Assembly (NCBI RefSeq): GCF_009602425.1
Contig: NW_022261504.1
Location: 534,344 to 598,343, forward strand
Direction of reading: 5' to 3'
From: Actinia tenebrosa
Lineage: Eukaryota; Cnidaria; Anthozoa; Actiniaria; Actiniidae
DNA: 64,000 nucleotides
A program made the translations under genes and the position numbers. Under the pieces are notes generated by a model that saw nothing but the letters and a program-made list of their open reading frames with translations, made no database searches and was not told the DNA's origin. Of the stretch, positions 23,801 to 40,588 are shown piece by piece. Every line of letters starts with the position of its first letter. Positions within the stretch are counted from its first letter, which is position 1.

Positions 23801-26472
23801 TTCAGTTTAGAGGCCGAAACATTCGTATGGAATTCATTTTTACGCTTCTTCAGCTGGAGCAATCATATCTTACATATCATAGATTTAGGGCAAATGTCAA
23901 GATTGAGAGGATTTTCTTGCGAAAATTTACCGGACTGTCATTTTAATTCAAGTACTGATAGAAATCTCGAGAAGATCATTCCCAAAATACCTTGACTATA
24001 GGAAAGAAAAATGTCTGTTAACGAAGGCGAAAACATATGGTGCAACTGCTGCGTTTAATGTTGCACGGAATGACAAAATTTCATACACTGTTGAATTAGA
24101 ATGCAGCAGTTGCTCAAAACGTTACTGGTAGCTTTGCAAAAGTAGAAATGACAATATTTTCGCAACAATTTTTTGTGCACCGCTGACAACAATTCTGCGA
24201 TGTATCTCGTTTTGCAATTTATTAATTTTGTTGCAAGAAAAGTTGATCAGAACACATCTTTGGCCATCAACTTTGCATGTCAAAGTAGCATACGCTGTGT
24301 CCGGGCCGTGAGTGACCGTCTCATTATCTATAATTTTTTATCGATGCCGGTTAGTTTAGCTATGAGCTAGCGATAGGGTGGGACGCAAAGACACGAGATG
24401 TTTCCAGCTAGATCAAGTTTTATGAGAAATTGCATTCTTTTGTTTCATATTCTAGCCAACGAATAACAAAAAAAAAAAAGTATTGAGAACCAAGCTAAAA
24501 CAATTGCCAAAAAATGTACATATTATCGCCAACACCTCGTCTGATTTCAGTTTACTATTGTCTTTATATCCGCTTACACTTCAATTTACTTAAGTAATTA
24601 TGTCTAATATTGGTGTATGACGGTTAAATTGCATTACTATCATAACAGTACTTCGTTACGAGAACATTCATAAGCTTTTAAACACGTTTCAATAACGATA
24701 GAAATGTATCAAAGCAGCTTGATCCATTCATCAGCTCAAAATGATACTTTTAATATAAATTCTTTAAATGCTTTTCGATATTTGGACAATAGGATTTTCT
24801 TATTTTTGGAAAGTGCCCAAATAAATTAATGATTCCTCTGTGCCAAAAATTCTTTCTTTGCCGAGAGACTTGATAATCTAATTAGGAAGCTATTGTTCTA
24901 GGGATTACAAGAAGCCGAGACAACAATTTCAAAAACCCAACAATGAAGATTGTTTCAAAGTTGAATTGTTGCCTAATATCTAGCTTAGTGTGCGATGCCA
25001 ATGATCATAGAGGCAAATGACCAATTCCATGCCCACGCTTCATTCCTGCGTAAAGAGCTTTGATACCCAGATGGATTGTGTAGGAGTGGCAGGGATGAAG
25101 ATAATTCGTCCGATTAGGAAGGTTTGAATGCAGCCAACTTCAATGCAAGTCTTCAGTGCGCTGCACAATGTATGAAAGGGCTATAACGTATAATTTTCTT
25201 ACAAAATGTTTTTTTTTCTCGACAGGAAGGAGAGGGAAGAAAGGAAGAAAAGGAGACAAAGGTATTAAACAAATCTCACACACACCTAAGAATTCTTGAA
25301 TCTAATGTTGATTGATATTCTGTTGTTCGTTGTAGGTGATCCTGGTCCACAAGGTCCTAAAGGAGAACAAGGTCCTCCGGGTCCGAGTGGACTAAGAGGC
25401 CAGCCAGGCCCTCAAGGGGCTCAAGGAAAAGATGGCCCTCCAGGACCACAGGGACTCCAGGGGCCACAAGGACCCAAAGGCGACCCCGCTCCTAGAGGTA
25501 CGTAAAGAGAGAATTTTTTTTTTTTACCAAACTACCGAATTTTTCTGCAGTTGCAATTTCATGAGTTTACCTATTTCGATCGACTAACTTTCGTTTTCTC
25601 TCACTTCTGTCCATAGAAAACAATACCGTGGTAAGTGATTTTTGCTATCATTTCATCTATTCTATTCTTTTCTATTTTCTTATTTTCTTAATTTACTTTT
25701 GAATATTTACTCTTGCAGATGGCCGAAATTGCTCATTTGGTTGGAGACGGACACCGAAAAAGACATGCAGGTACTTAAAAACTAATTTTACGTTGTCATG
25801 TTCCAACCATATTAGTACGACTTGATTAAAACAGAATAGAAAGACTTGCGTGTCCATCATAAAAGGTTGTCATCATCTATTGTCCTTGCCGGTGCTTCGG
25901 AGTTATCTTAACATAATCCCCAAGCAAGCGGTTCAAACGTTGCACGAACCAATGTTTTGTTGAATTGCCATGAACAAATCATGTGATATGGGCATAAAAA
26001 CCCTTTCCATTAGCTGAAAGTATTACACGCCCCCTCTCCCCAGGGGATCTGAAGGGATGTATCTCAGACAGCCAGGGTACACGATCCATTTTTGATTACC
26101 CATTTCAATTGATTTCCAGGTGTTGTAAAGTACTGGAAAATGAAACACAATAAAGGGTCTCTGCAATACAACGAGCACACAGGAGAAATAACGATCGGTC
26201 GCACTGGTTACTACTATCTGTACAGTCAGATGTATTACTATGATGGCACTACACTTCTGCTCAACCACTACACACTAATCAACGGTGCTAGGGTGATGGG
26301 TAGTGCGTCCAGTGTTGTTAGTGCTCTTAGGAAGTACAACACTAACTACCATGGTGGGCTTCATTTACTCAATAGAGGCGACAAGATATCGATATCGGTA
26401 TTTATTAGCAAGGTGTATCTCATGAAACCAGAATATAGTTTCTTTGGGTTATTCATGGTACATGCTGCATAG
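20846..26472 (+). CDS. TNF-like ligand A with collagen stalk (7 exons, 316 aa)
   Basis: A type II membrane TNF-superfamily ligand of ectodysplasin-like build. Exons are 20846-21103, 22599-22674, 25226-25261, 25336-25497, 25617-25630, 25719-25770 and 26120-26472; the frame is open throughout. Residues 9-35 form the membrane anchor, followed by a polar stalk with a Ser/Pro stretch. Exon 2 has RNRR and a CNGC pair near 98-110, a possible furin site region. Exons 3 and 4 (36 and 162 bases) encode 21 Gly-X-Y triplets plus one A-P-R. Residues 183-316 are the TNF head: [33 protein letters not shown] and SFFGLF, the usual order of TNF strands. An in-frame ATG at 20804 could add 14 residues, but the 20846 ATG has the better context. 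Exon 2 uses a CAAG acceptor, the weakest border. Such ligands bind TNF receptors as trimers; the receptor is unknown. Confidence 0.85.
22766..23730. mobile_element. Older palindromic repeat split by the foldback element
   Basis: On the left, GTGCAACC, CATGACTCAAAATCCCTTGA and GATATAAATAAC precede the foldback element. On the right, AGCCGCCATGTTGG, CAACATGGTGGCTA and ACATGCAC follow it. Joined across the insertion, the order of motifs is the same as in the uninterrupted relatives at 37972-38115 and 40973-41090. The foldback element therefore inserted into an existing copy. Confidence 0.65.
22808..23620. mobile_element. Foldback element with long arms and 7-bp target duplication
   Basis: The ends ACGCAGTGTCTAAATGCCCG and CGGGCATTTAGACACTGCGT-type right end (with one change) are mirrored, and the symmetry runs inward for about 240 bases on each side, including GGTGAAAGTTTGGACTGCCGG and CCAAGTGCTCCGTA. 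ATAAATA directly repeats on both sides (22801-22807 and 23621-23627). A further partial arm copy lies inside near 23208-23335. No transposase is visible. It lies in intron 2 of TNF gene A. Confidence 0.75.
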
Positions 26473-26499
26473 GTTAAGGTGTAGCGTAAGGGCAGGGTA

Positions 26500-26949
26500 T
26501 ACTATACGGTAAAGCCCCGGGTATAAGAACCTAGAATTTTCCAAGTTAGCCTAAAAAGGCTTTTATTTAAATGGTGTTCACCGCGAAATAAGGCTATTCA
26601 AGTTCTTATTTTCTTTTATAAAAAGCGACTCGTTTTTGGTAGATGTGGTCTATTATTGATATACATTATACATAAAGCTTCTCCAAATGACTGCAATCTA
26701 AACAAATACGCACCCTATATGCACTTTAAAGCTACACTGTATGTAATTTACAGCTTACTGTGTGTAAAATCTTTGTAGAGCTGTTTTTCTTTGATTTATA
26801 ATTTTAGTTTTGACACTATTCGATAAAATAAGCACCTGCTTTGAAATTTTAGCCTAAAACAGGTTCTTATGTAAAGGAGTCTTAATGTAAAATCTTAGCC
26901 TAACAGATTCTTTAAATCTAGGTTCTTATACGCAGGTTTTTACTGTATT
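26500..26949. mobile_element. Inverted-repeat element just 3' of TNF gene A
   Basis: The left end ACGGTAAAGCCCCGGGTATAAG with AACCTAGA is mirrored by TCTAGGTTCTTATACGCAGG on the right with several changes. TTAGCCTAA motifs recur inside. It begins about 30 bases past the stop codon of gene A and may form part of the 3' UTR. No coding capacity. Confidence 0.55.
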
Positions 26950-28555
26950 TGATGGTATGCAAGGTATGATTTTTGATATTAGCGGGGAGGGTATAGTCTT
27001 GGATGGTGCATAATGCAAAAAATAATGTAGAGGGCAAGGTGGTATCTATCATTACTCTTAGCTTTTTTGAATTTGGTAACGAGATCAGAAGACTCTGCCA
27101 TCGATCTCGCGTCCCCTAAATTCAGTCCAAAAATCCAATGCAACACGGAGGTCCTTATCAGTAGATACAAATCGTGAGGGATCAAATCTCTCAATCTTTT
27201 TCTCTGCATATGATACCAATTCTTTTCCTATTTTAAAGATTTGAAACGACGTTTTAAACAAAGGTTGGGTTTGGGTGGGTCTTGCTGCATGGTCATGTAA
27301 GCATTTGCTGTACATAATTGTTAATTACTCACAGATTATACGGAAGGGGAGAGGAAGGGGGTCGTAGAATATAATTTCATGTAAATTTATCGCCTAGTTA
27401 TAGTGCGAGAGCTTGTAAGATTTATAAAGATGCATTGCTGTAAATATATATATATATACATTCAGAATATCCTGAATATAAGCGGGAAAAATTGTAGGTC
27501 GTCTTATTATGACGTACTTAGGCTAATGTAAATACAAAGCTATTAACTATGATTATTATCTCATTGCAAAATAATAAATTTCTTTGTTGATTATAATGAA
27601 ATGCGCATTCTATGTCTGTATGCTCGGCTGCATGGGAATGGAACTAGCTATGATCAAGTGGGAATTCCAGTCCGTGCCGATTAAATATCCAATCAGAAGC
27701 CTTCCTATCTCTCCTGAACTTTTCTTCGTATGAAGAAAAGTGATTGGTTGAACGGTTTATAATGTTGAGCCTTTTCCTTGTCAGAGGGAGTGTAGTGAAA
27801 ATGGTTACTAATGGCAGATTAGCCTGTTCATGTACTAAAGAGTAGAGCCGTATCAGTGCATTACCATTTAATACGAGTTTCCAGAGTCTCAGTTTGTCCA
27901 TGATGTTCTAAAGATTTTAAATATGCTAAAATTAAACTGCGAGCATCATGTCCCTGAAAATTGGGGGCATTTTCATTTAGTAACCGACACAAATATGATA
28001 TTCAAATTGAAGATAGCACTGCCAATTAACCGCAATATGCAGCAATATGCAGCAATATGCAGCCAATGCTGCTCCTATCTGGGATATGGCAACTATCTTT
28101 TAACACAGGACTCGCTCGTGTCAGACAGCTTAAATAACATTGTGAAAAAGATACTTCAAGTCGTTGATCCCTGCTAAACAGTTGCTTATAAAATGAACTA
28201 TGTAATTTCATTCATGAATAAGAGGACGGTGTACGCCAGAGCCGGTCTGTGCTGAGCAAATCAGTAATATAACGAAGCAGTTACGACCAATTTAACAAAC
28301 ACAGTAATAACCTCAAGAAAGTTTGCCTTTATAGCACATCGGTCGTAATTCCAATAACCTTTCCCGTATTTATTGCATGGCGTGATGGCTTGAAGTCCGC
28401 ACACGCGCAGTTCACCTCTTCGTTTCCAAGAAAGCGCGAAAAGGTCACCAAGGCGTGAAATAACCTCATAACAATGGTAAAATGCAAAGGACGTAGGGAG
28501 CCTTCTACGAAATTTATCCTGAAGTAGCCGGAGTGCACGAGTATGCCTGATCTAG
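26950..28555. other. Intergenic region between TNF genes A and B
   Basis: No supported gene. Features seen are a short TA run near 27447-27460 and three tandem GCAATATGCA units at 28031-28062. Minus-strand open frames here are short and match nothing I recognise. Confidence 0.4.
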
Positions 28556-33938
<5,383 letters not shown>

Positions 33939-34970
33939 GGGAGGGGGCATTACGCATGCGCAGGATATTTATCACCGCTGACTGTAAGATAACACTTCTG
34001 ACAAAGGGAATGACTCCTTGAGATTGAAGACGATGTAAATATAGGCTTTGGTCACCGATTGATTTATTGTATTAATACACCCTATTAATACCCTCGTGAT
34101 CGCACGAGGCCACTAAAAAGCCATTGACATAAATTAGTTCATTAAGATTTCATTTATCGTAGGAAAAAAAGCGATAGAAATCATGATCCATTGCGGAATG
34201 CTTAAGATGCTCCCTCACGGTTTGAGACGTTTAAATATAAAATATGAAACCTTTACTGCGAGGCTTACAAGAATAGAGCAAATTAAGGTGAACTATAAAA
34301 GTCTTAACCTCAGTTCTGTAACCCTCGAAGTTTGACCTAACTTTAATTACTATTTCCAATCTTTCGAATTTCTCTAACAAAATGCATGCTCCCTTTTTGA
34401 AGGCGGGCTAGTCGATTAAACATTTGCATTTATATACCTAAAATAGAAAGCAAGAAGTGACCTAGCAATAAGACAACATAGCTATATAGCTAGATAAAAG
34501 ATGAGAGAGACTATTTAAAGCTGTAATTGTAATTTATATGCAGTTCAACGCGTCTACATTGATATCATATATAATTAAACTGGTGGCAAGCAGTTACCAC
34601 GCTAATTAAGTAGAATCTGCAACTGGGTATTTAATAATTTGCTCGAAAAGACTGAACTAGTTCTGTTTTTAATTCATCATGGAAATAAGAAGTGCGTCGA
34701 CAAAGGAAAAAACATCGGTTGTAAATCGTACAGGGGCTTCGAACAGCATAGTAGCGTGCGATGCGAGTCAGCGGTTGCATCTCATATTGGATCTCGCAAT
34801 CGCAGACCGCCAAGCAGCGAAGGTGGCTTTATAACGAGCAAAATCCTAATAACTTTGTCCAATTTATCTATTAACCGACAAAATAAAGCAAGTTTAAGCT
34901 AACAAATAAAAGAATCTTACCATCACTGAATTTAGAGCCGTCTTATCATTCATTAATATAATAATTTTAG

Positions 34971-35040
34971 CGAGTTTTACACCCCACGTCAACGAGTCAC
35001 GCCTTCTGGTCGTCGATATTGGATGCTGCCCTGGTGACGA
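34971..35040 (+). pseudogene. Possible orphan exon, perhaps a relic of a TNF exon 2
   Basis: A 70-base segment lies between a good acceptor (ATAATTTTAG) and a good donor (GTAAGTCC). It is open in phase 0 to 1 and has the same length as exon 2 of gene B. The end ATGCTGCCCTGGTGACGAG resembles the ATTCTGCCCTTGTATTCAAG end of that exon at base level, but the encoded residues differ and the Arg/Cys motif is not kept in the frame the phase demands. It may be a decayed exon 2 of an old gene that owned head exon C, or chance. I found no membrane-anchor exon next to it. Confidence 0.3.
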
Positions 35041-36013
35041 GTAAGTCCCACTATATGTTCAGTGATTGACTATCCAGGTTCGTTTTGATTCAGTAAATCA
35101 TAGTATATATACGCTATCTTACAAAGGTTCTCTCATCCCTGACTCGTGCTGGGTGGGCATTTGATTGGCACAGCGCAGACGTTCAAGAGACTTTTAAGGT
35201 TAAGCGTTTGTTGCAAGTGAAATCTTACGACGTTTATTTTAGATAAGGCCCCAAACAGTACAGTTGTTGATCTGTTGCATTGTTCAGTGTTTTTTTTACG
35301 AGGAGATGAAAGCTCGCTTCATGTGCACAAATCATATTTTCTAGTTTTCTTTTCTTTTTGGTCATCCTTTCAAAATACATATGTATTCCTGAAAATGATA
35401 ACTATCTACTAAAACTATTTCGAAAACGTCGAAATCTTTATTTCAAAAAGTTTATCGACATATTGGCACTACTTAGTAATAGAAAGCCTGAAAGCATACT
35501 GGGACTTACGCTGACTTACCCCATTTGACATAAACAGACCCTTTTATCGACGGCCATCTCGAATCATGGGATGCCAAGGGGGCAAACGTAGAAAATATAT
35601 AAAGCATGCATTGAGTGGCGGGGTTACGTTTTCAAAGAATTTTAAGTCTTGGTACATCGCACATCGTTCCAACTACCTGTAAATTCAATTTCTTTTTATA
35701 TGTGTTTCTCATTGAAAAGCGTAAATTTATACAAAAAGACATCCTAATAGCTGTGCAGTCTATACTGATTTTCCTATAGTTGCCCCCTCAACTTGATTAA
35801 AACAATTGAATTCAAGATTGCCGCCGACTATCGCTAAAGTGTCTAATAAAGTGACTCTGAAGGGACTCTTTAGATCTGTTGGTCGTCTTTAAGAGTTTTT
35901 ACCAATGGCAATCTCATCTTATAATAAACATGAATTTGATAGCATCCCTGATGGGGCTCTAATCTTGGGTTGATCACTGAGAGAGTAAGACGAACTATGT
36001 TGCGTTTGTTTAG

Positions 36014-36372
36014 ACCTGTCTCTAAGTATCACACAGTGGAATGAAGGGCAGTCACAAGGCAGCATCCGATACATCAGACAGACCGGGACGATAGTAGTCC
36101 ATAGGAGTGGCTACTATTTTATATATTCCCAGATGTTCTATTGTGACAAAGACAAAACGGGCCACTTTCTCATCATCAACAACACTGTTAAGCTGAAAAG
36201 TATTTGGACCACCGCAGCAGATAATCGAACAAAATGCACTACTAAATACCAGGCTGCACTATTCCGCCTCAATAGAAACGACCGTATAGGGATAAAAGTT
36301 ATTAGCAAGAGCACCACGTATTTTATGCATCCACAGTTTAGCTATTTTGGGGCTTTTCTTCTGTATCCGTAA
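36014..36372 (+). CDS. Lone TNF-head exon C (119 codons plus stop)
   Basis: A complete C-terminal TNF exon with no anchor or collagen exons of its own nearby. It starts after GTTTAG in phase 1, giving D-LSLSITQW, then QSQGSIRY, GYYFIYSQMFYC, TKYQAALFRL, NDRIGIKV, and FSYFGAFLLYP before TAA. The frame is open for its whole length with all core strands, so it has probably been under selection. Compared with A, B, E and G it has a Cys after the FY of strand C and lacks the Gly-Gly of the YHGG motif. It is closest to exon D. It could be an alternative last exon of gene B, which ends 2.1 kb upstream, or the remnant of a duplicated gene. AATAAA occurs at 36406-36411. Confidence 0.75.
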
Positions 36373-36383
36373 GACCATAAAGG

Positions 36384-36516
36384 AGTGAGGGCATTTAACC
36401 CGTAAAATAAAAAATATCAGTCAACGTGATAGACACAAAAGAAAACAATGGAATTAGGGCCTATCAATGTGTATTAAGTCTAATATCTATTTCGCGGGTT
36501 TAGTGATTTCACTCTA
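36384..36516. mobile_element. MITE copy directly behind head exon C
   Basis: GAGTGAGGGCATTTAACCCG at the left is mirrored by CGCGGGTTTAGTGATTTCACTC at the right. It belongs to the same family as 14302-14462. It starts about 11 bases after the stop codon of head exon C and contains an AATAAA in its left arm, so it could supply a 3' end. Confidence 0.6.
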
Positions 36517-36884
36517 TAATACAAATTTAGTGTATGCTGTTAAGAGTCCTTTTATTAGTTTATTCAGTGAATCATGTATTGCGAATGCATCACTATATAG
36601 AAATAACAGTATCGGATATCATCAACCCTTTGTAAAGTTGTAAAGAAGACTGGTAGATATATGTGATAATATAGTTAGAAAGGTTGGAAGATTGTATATA
36701 AAAACAGATTAGATATTTATCATTATTGAAAAACTCAAGCATAATTTATAAGCCTTTGGTCCAATAGACGTACTTTGTCTTGGTGTAATGTTTTCTCATC
36801 ACAGACCACGCGTTATTCCCAAGAGTATCATTTCTTTATTTAACAGTTTATCGGTTGCGCATGAGAAGAACCATGAAGTAATAT

Positions 36885-37425
36885 TTTATAAACGAGCAGG
36901 AGTATCTTATCGGATAAAAACTCAAACCAAGAATGTTATTCTCAAGAGAATGACATGTGGTCTGTAATGGAAAACATTTGCAACACTACGAATTAGTTCT
37001 ATTGGAGCGAACATGCACTTTTTCCCAAAACCTAAGTGGATTCGGATTTTTTCTCTGTCTTTGACGCACGCCACTTCATACTCGCCCCAATTTTTCGGAA
37101 ATCCAAGAAATCTTCAATCCGACTTGACTCTGTTTAGAGGGGCAAGTAGGACAGTTAACAGTCTACTCTCTTGAGTTTGGAACTCTGTCTTCAACTTGTG
37201 GGAGTCCTTTCGAACTGACTGCGCATGACAGTAACGTACAAACTTCTATCGATTTCATTAAAGATCTATGTTTGTGACGTGTATGGTTGCTCAAATTCGA
37301 GCAAAGGTTGATAAATAATTTGTGAGTTTTTCAATAAGGTGTTCAATAAACTCGCAGATCGTGTTTTATCAGACTTAAAAAAATCAACTGATCCAACACT
37401 CCTGCTCGTTTTTTAAACCCTGCTT
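36885..37425. mobile_element. Long inverted-repeat element between head exons C and D
   Basis: TTTTATAAACGAGCAGGAGT on the left is mirrored by ACTCCTGCTCGTTTTTTAAA on the right. ATCGGATAAAA pairs loosely with TTTTATCAGA inside. It is related to the short copy in scramblase intron 3 at 3955-4066. No open frame was recognised in it. Confidence 0.55.
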
Positions 37426-37971
37426 CTAGTTTCGCTGGGAAAAAAAACTTCCAGTAATACTTCAAACACGCGGTAATTTAATTTTGGCGTAAACTACCAA
37501 AGCGACTGTTCAGATTTACGGCTCTATAGTTAGAATTGAAATTGAGTGTCTGCCGTACTGGTTGTAGCTCTGCTGCGGCAGAGGGCATGTTCATTTGTAT
37601 ATTCAAGAGACATCGACTTGGAAATAAAATCTATAAGGTTGGAAATGTGTGTGGATAACTGAAATCTTCATCGATCTGCCAGGGTAACAGTGCACTGCTT
37701 CTCGTGGTACTACATGGTGCTGCCTTGTGACGTGACGCTCTGTCCTAATAATCTCGTGGATGCATAAAGTCCACTCAGAAACGAGATAGATCACTCCAAT
37801 TGAAGCCCTCTTTATTTGTCCGCGCACGCGAAAAAACAACTTTCGATATTGGGTTGCCGAGTGATCAAGTACGAAACAATTCGAGTCGAGGCATCGGCGA
37901 AACAATAGAATAATAACGATTACAGCCTCCACTCCAAATGTTTGTAGCTTGAATACTCAATCACAATTATT

Positions 37972-38115
37972 GGAGTGCAACCAGGTGATCGAATAAATGC
38001 CTTGAGATATAAGTAACAATGAAACAGCCGTCATCTTGGTTGATCTAACAAGAGAAGCTAATTATGAATGCTTTGTATGGTCAACCAGCATGGCGGCTAC
38101 GACGTAACATGCACC
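37972..38115. mobile_element. Palindromic ATGGCGGC-type repeat
   Basis: GAGTGCAACC at the left is mirrored by ATGCACCCTC at the right end. CCTTGAGATATAAGTAACAA and TTGGTTGA / TCAACCAGCATGGCGGC lie between. It is the same family as 40973-41090 and as the copy split by the foldback element at 22808. Confidence 0.55.
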
Positions 38116-38365
38116 CTCAAAATATCGAAAGTTGGCGATTATTTTGAAATTCGAACATACGCAATCGCAACATTAATCCAAATTCGAAACAGAATTTATG
38201 CTGTTAATAAATGTCCTTTTACTTTGGGCGTATACGTACTTGTTTTAAAACCTCTTAGAAATCATAAGATTCTTCAGTTGAATCACATCTATACTAAATG
38301 TACTGTTTCAACCGTAAAACGGTCCATAGTGCGCTCTCTATACTAGTCTTTCATAGGGAAGCATG

Positions 38366-38600
38366 GTTGCGACCTGGCTCCGAATTCATGGCTCCGGGTC
38401 GCATGTGAGTATGATTGTTTCAATGTTGGTTCTCTCCTGTGCTTCGAGGGTTTTTCTCCAGGTTCTCCGGTTTTCCTCCCTCCGCAAAAATCAACATCTT
38501 AATTTTAATTCGTTGTTGGGCTTACACCTATAGTTTCGTGCCTAGTTCTGTTGAGATTGCCCCACGCTGTGATACAACATCCAAAGCTTAAATAGATTTT
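38366..38600 (+). mobile_element. SINE-like repeat, copy 2 (5' truncated)
   Basis: GCGACCTGGCTCCGAATTC and CATGTGAGTATG resemble GGCGACCTGGCTTCGATTCC and TATGTGAGTAGG in the copy at 55358. GGGTTTTTCTCC, GGTTCTCCGGTTTTCCTCC and CAAAAATCAACAT follow. The tRNA-like 5' end is shorter than in the other two copies. Confidence 0.55.
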
Positions 38601-38707
38601 AGATGATTTTTCTTAGACTTTTGTCACTGAATTCGACTCAATTAACCACAAGTAATCAGAAATGATGGTTACCAAAATGTAACTTAATTTCTTATACGTC
38701 TATCTAG

Positions 38708-39096
38708 ATATTTCTCAGAGTATCACACAATGGAGTGAACCAGGGCAGGGGCAGTCACAAGGCAGTATCCGTTACCACAGGGAGACAGGTTCGATTGTCA
38801 TCAATACCAGTGGCTATTACTTTGTGTACTCGCAGATATTGTACTGTGGTAAAAACCAGTCGATTGCTGGCTACGTAATCGTTGTAAACAACGAACCTAA
38901 AATGAAGAATGTGTGGAGTATGGAGCAGGAAAATCGACTGCACTTCAATGCGAAATTTCAGGGCTCGTTGCTGCGCCTCGTGAGTGGAGACAATCTAAAA
39001 GTGAAAGCCGTTTCTGAGAATACCATGTACTGTATGAACTCAAAAGCGAGCTTCTTTGGCGCCTTTCTTGTACGTCCCTTGTATGATGGTTCATAG
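38708..39096 (+). CDS. Lone TNF-head exon D (129 codons plus stop)
   Basis: A second orphan head exon, starting after CTATCTAG in phase 1: D-ISQSITQWSE, QSQGSIRYHRETG, GYYFVYSQILYC, QGSLLRLVSGDNLKVKA and ASFFGAFLVRP, ending LYDGS and TAG. It is fully open. It pairs with exon C (shared SITQW, QSQGSIRY and the Cys after strand C), and the two look like a tandem duplication later than the split from B. No anchor, collagen or first-strand exon was found between C and D. It is a candidate alternative 3' exon of gene B. AATAAA occurs near 39350. Confidence 0.75.
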
Positions 39097-39699
39097 AACC
39101 ACCATTCACCTATAGTACAACTCTCTAGGGGGTGGGGTGGGTTGGCGCCTGAGAATGGCAATCAAGATTCACAAGTATGAAGAAGAAATAGTGGAATGAA
39201 GAAAGGAACAAGATTGTGTCAGTCAAGATGATGAAAATCACACGAGAATCAAGTCCTGATCAGAAATACGTATTTGCTATGATTTAAACTACAGAATGAC
39301 TTTTAGACCCCTTCATTTACAAAGCAGTATATATCATAATTATCTAAAAATAAATAAACATCCTGAATCGATATACTTAAAAGAAGTCACAAGAGTAAAA
39401 CTCAATCATCATACTAGCTAGACCACTATAAAGGCATTGACGTATAGATGACATATAAAAGTTCATACCTATAGATTGTCGTTGCCATCGAGATTTTCCG
39501 AAGGTTTTGTGGTGCTGCCTTTGTGATGCCCTGTCACGGTGATTGTGTGATTGTTCGCTTATGAAACGGGTCACGCAAGGTCACTTAATAGTTAAAATTT
39601 GATTAAGTGAATAAGTTGGAATATCTATGCTTGGACATCGAGAATAGGTGGTTCACACTCATTCCTTTTTTTATACCCCAAGAGTAATAGAAATACCAA

Positions 39700-40060
39700 A
39701 ACACGTGACGGCCATCTACCTTGTACATGTGGCAGCCATGTTCACTGGAACAATAGATTCCCCACGCTTAGCCTCGCATTCAAGTACTTGAGAATAAATT
39801 TATGCGGGTTAAGCTGAGATTTTTTATTGCCATGAGAATAAACATGGCTGCCGCATGAGTATGGTCCTTGTTGGTTGATGATACAAAAGAGAGTAATGAG
39901 AAGAGTAAATTCAACCAAGATGGCGGCTATGAAAACCAGTTACGATATTTTGTTATATCAGATAGTGATGCTTTTATTTGCTTGTACATTACACAATCGC
40001 GGGCATATCGGTGGTATTCAAAATACCGCCAATATGGCTGCCATGCATCAGCTTAGCAAA
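39700..40060. repeat. Cluster of GGCGGC/CAACATGG palindromic repeat pieces
   Basis: GCAGCCATG, ACATGGCTGCCGCATG, CAAGATGGCGGCTATG and AATATGGCTGCCATGCAT occur in alternating orientations just before head exon E. The short overlapping open frames here come from this repeat sequence. Similar motifs occur at 15384, 23640, 38085, 41050 and 41300. Confidence 0.45.
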
Positions 40061-40107
40061 TGATTCTCAGAAATGAATATCAATGCAATTTAATTTCGTT
40101 TTTATAG

Positions 40108-40478
40108 CCGAACGTAACATTAAAAGATGGTCCACAAGGGCACACAAGGGCAGCATCACATACAGCAAAAGAAGAGGTCACGTTATCATCTCGATACCAG
40201 GCTATTACTTTGTCTATAGTCAACTCTACTACTTCGACAGTTCCACTTACCACTTTTCCCATGGCTTATATATTAATGACCGCAAGGTCCTTGGGAGCTC
40301 TAGCAGCGTGTTCAATAATGATACCAAGTACAACAGTAACTACAATGGAGGGATATTTTTCCTAAAAGCAAATGATAAAATCTCGTTAAGAGTGAAACTT
40401 GCTGGAAGGTACAATATGGACCCTACGATGAGTTACTTTGGGGTATTTTTAGTCTACTCTGCTAATGGGCGAAATTGA
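40108..40478 (+). CDS. Lone TNF-head exon E (123 codons plus stop)
   Basis: The third orphan head exon. After TTTTTATAG it opens in phase 1 as A-ERNIKRW, then HKGSITY, GYYFVYSQLYYFDSS, YINDRKVLGSSSSV, NSNYNGG, NDKISLRVKL and SYFGVFLVYS, ending NGRN and TGA. It keeps the standard Tyr-Tyr of strand C and the YNGG motif, so it is closer to the heads of A and G than to C and D. It lies 1.0 kb after D. No N-terminal exons lie between D and E, and the next anchor exon (44421) is 3.9 kb downstream and belongs to F. It is a possible alternative head of gene B or an orphan duplicate. Confidence 0.75.
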
Positions 40479-40588
40479 GAAAATACATAGTGAACTAGAA
40501 ATAAGCTTGTAGGCAGCGTTTTACACATCTTTTCTATTTCGCCAGCATTTTCTATTTCTTAGACGCGTCACCAAAATATGTTTTAATA

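Noticed and set aside
34678-34821. Possible first exon for head C (48 codons starting MEIRSAST)
   Set aside because: It is open and ends before a GT, but has no membrane segment or signal peptide, a weak donor, and no resemblance to the anchor exons of A, B, F, G or H.
35555-35600. GGCCATCTCGAATCATGGGA as a first-strand (HLxGxG) exon for head C
   Set aside because: Resemblance is limited to a His-Leu pair, and no donor in the required phase follows.
37603-37932. 109-codon minus-strand frame with a hydrophobic start (MEAVIVIILLF)
   Set aside because: It has no partner exons on that strand. The short match of its CACAAGGCAGCACC part to the head exons and to 39510-39540 is only about 15-20 bases and breaks off, so it may be chance or repeat.
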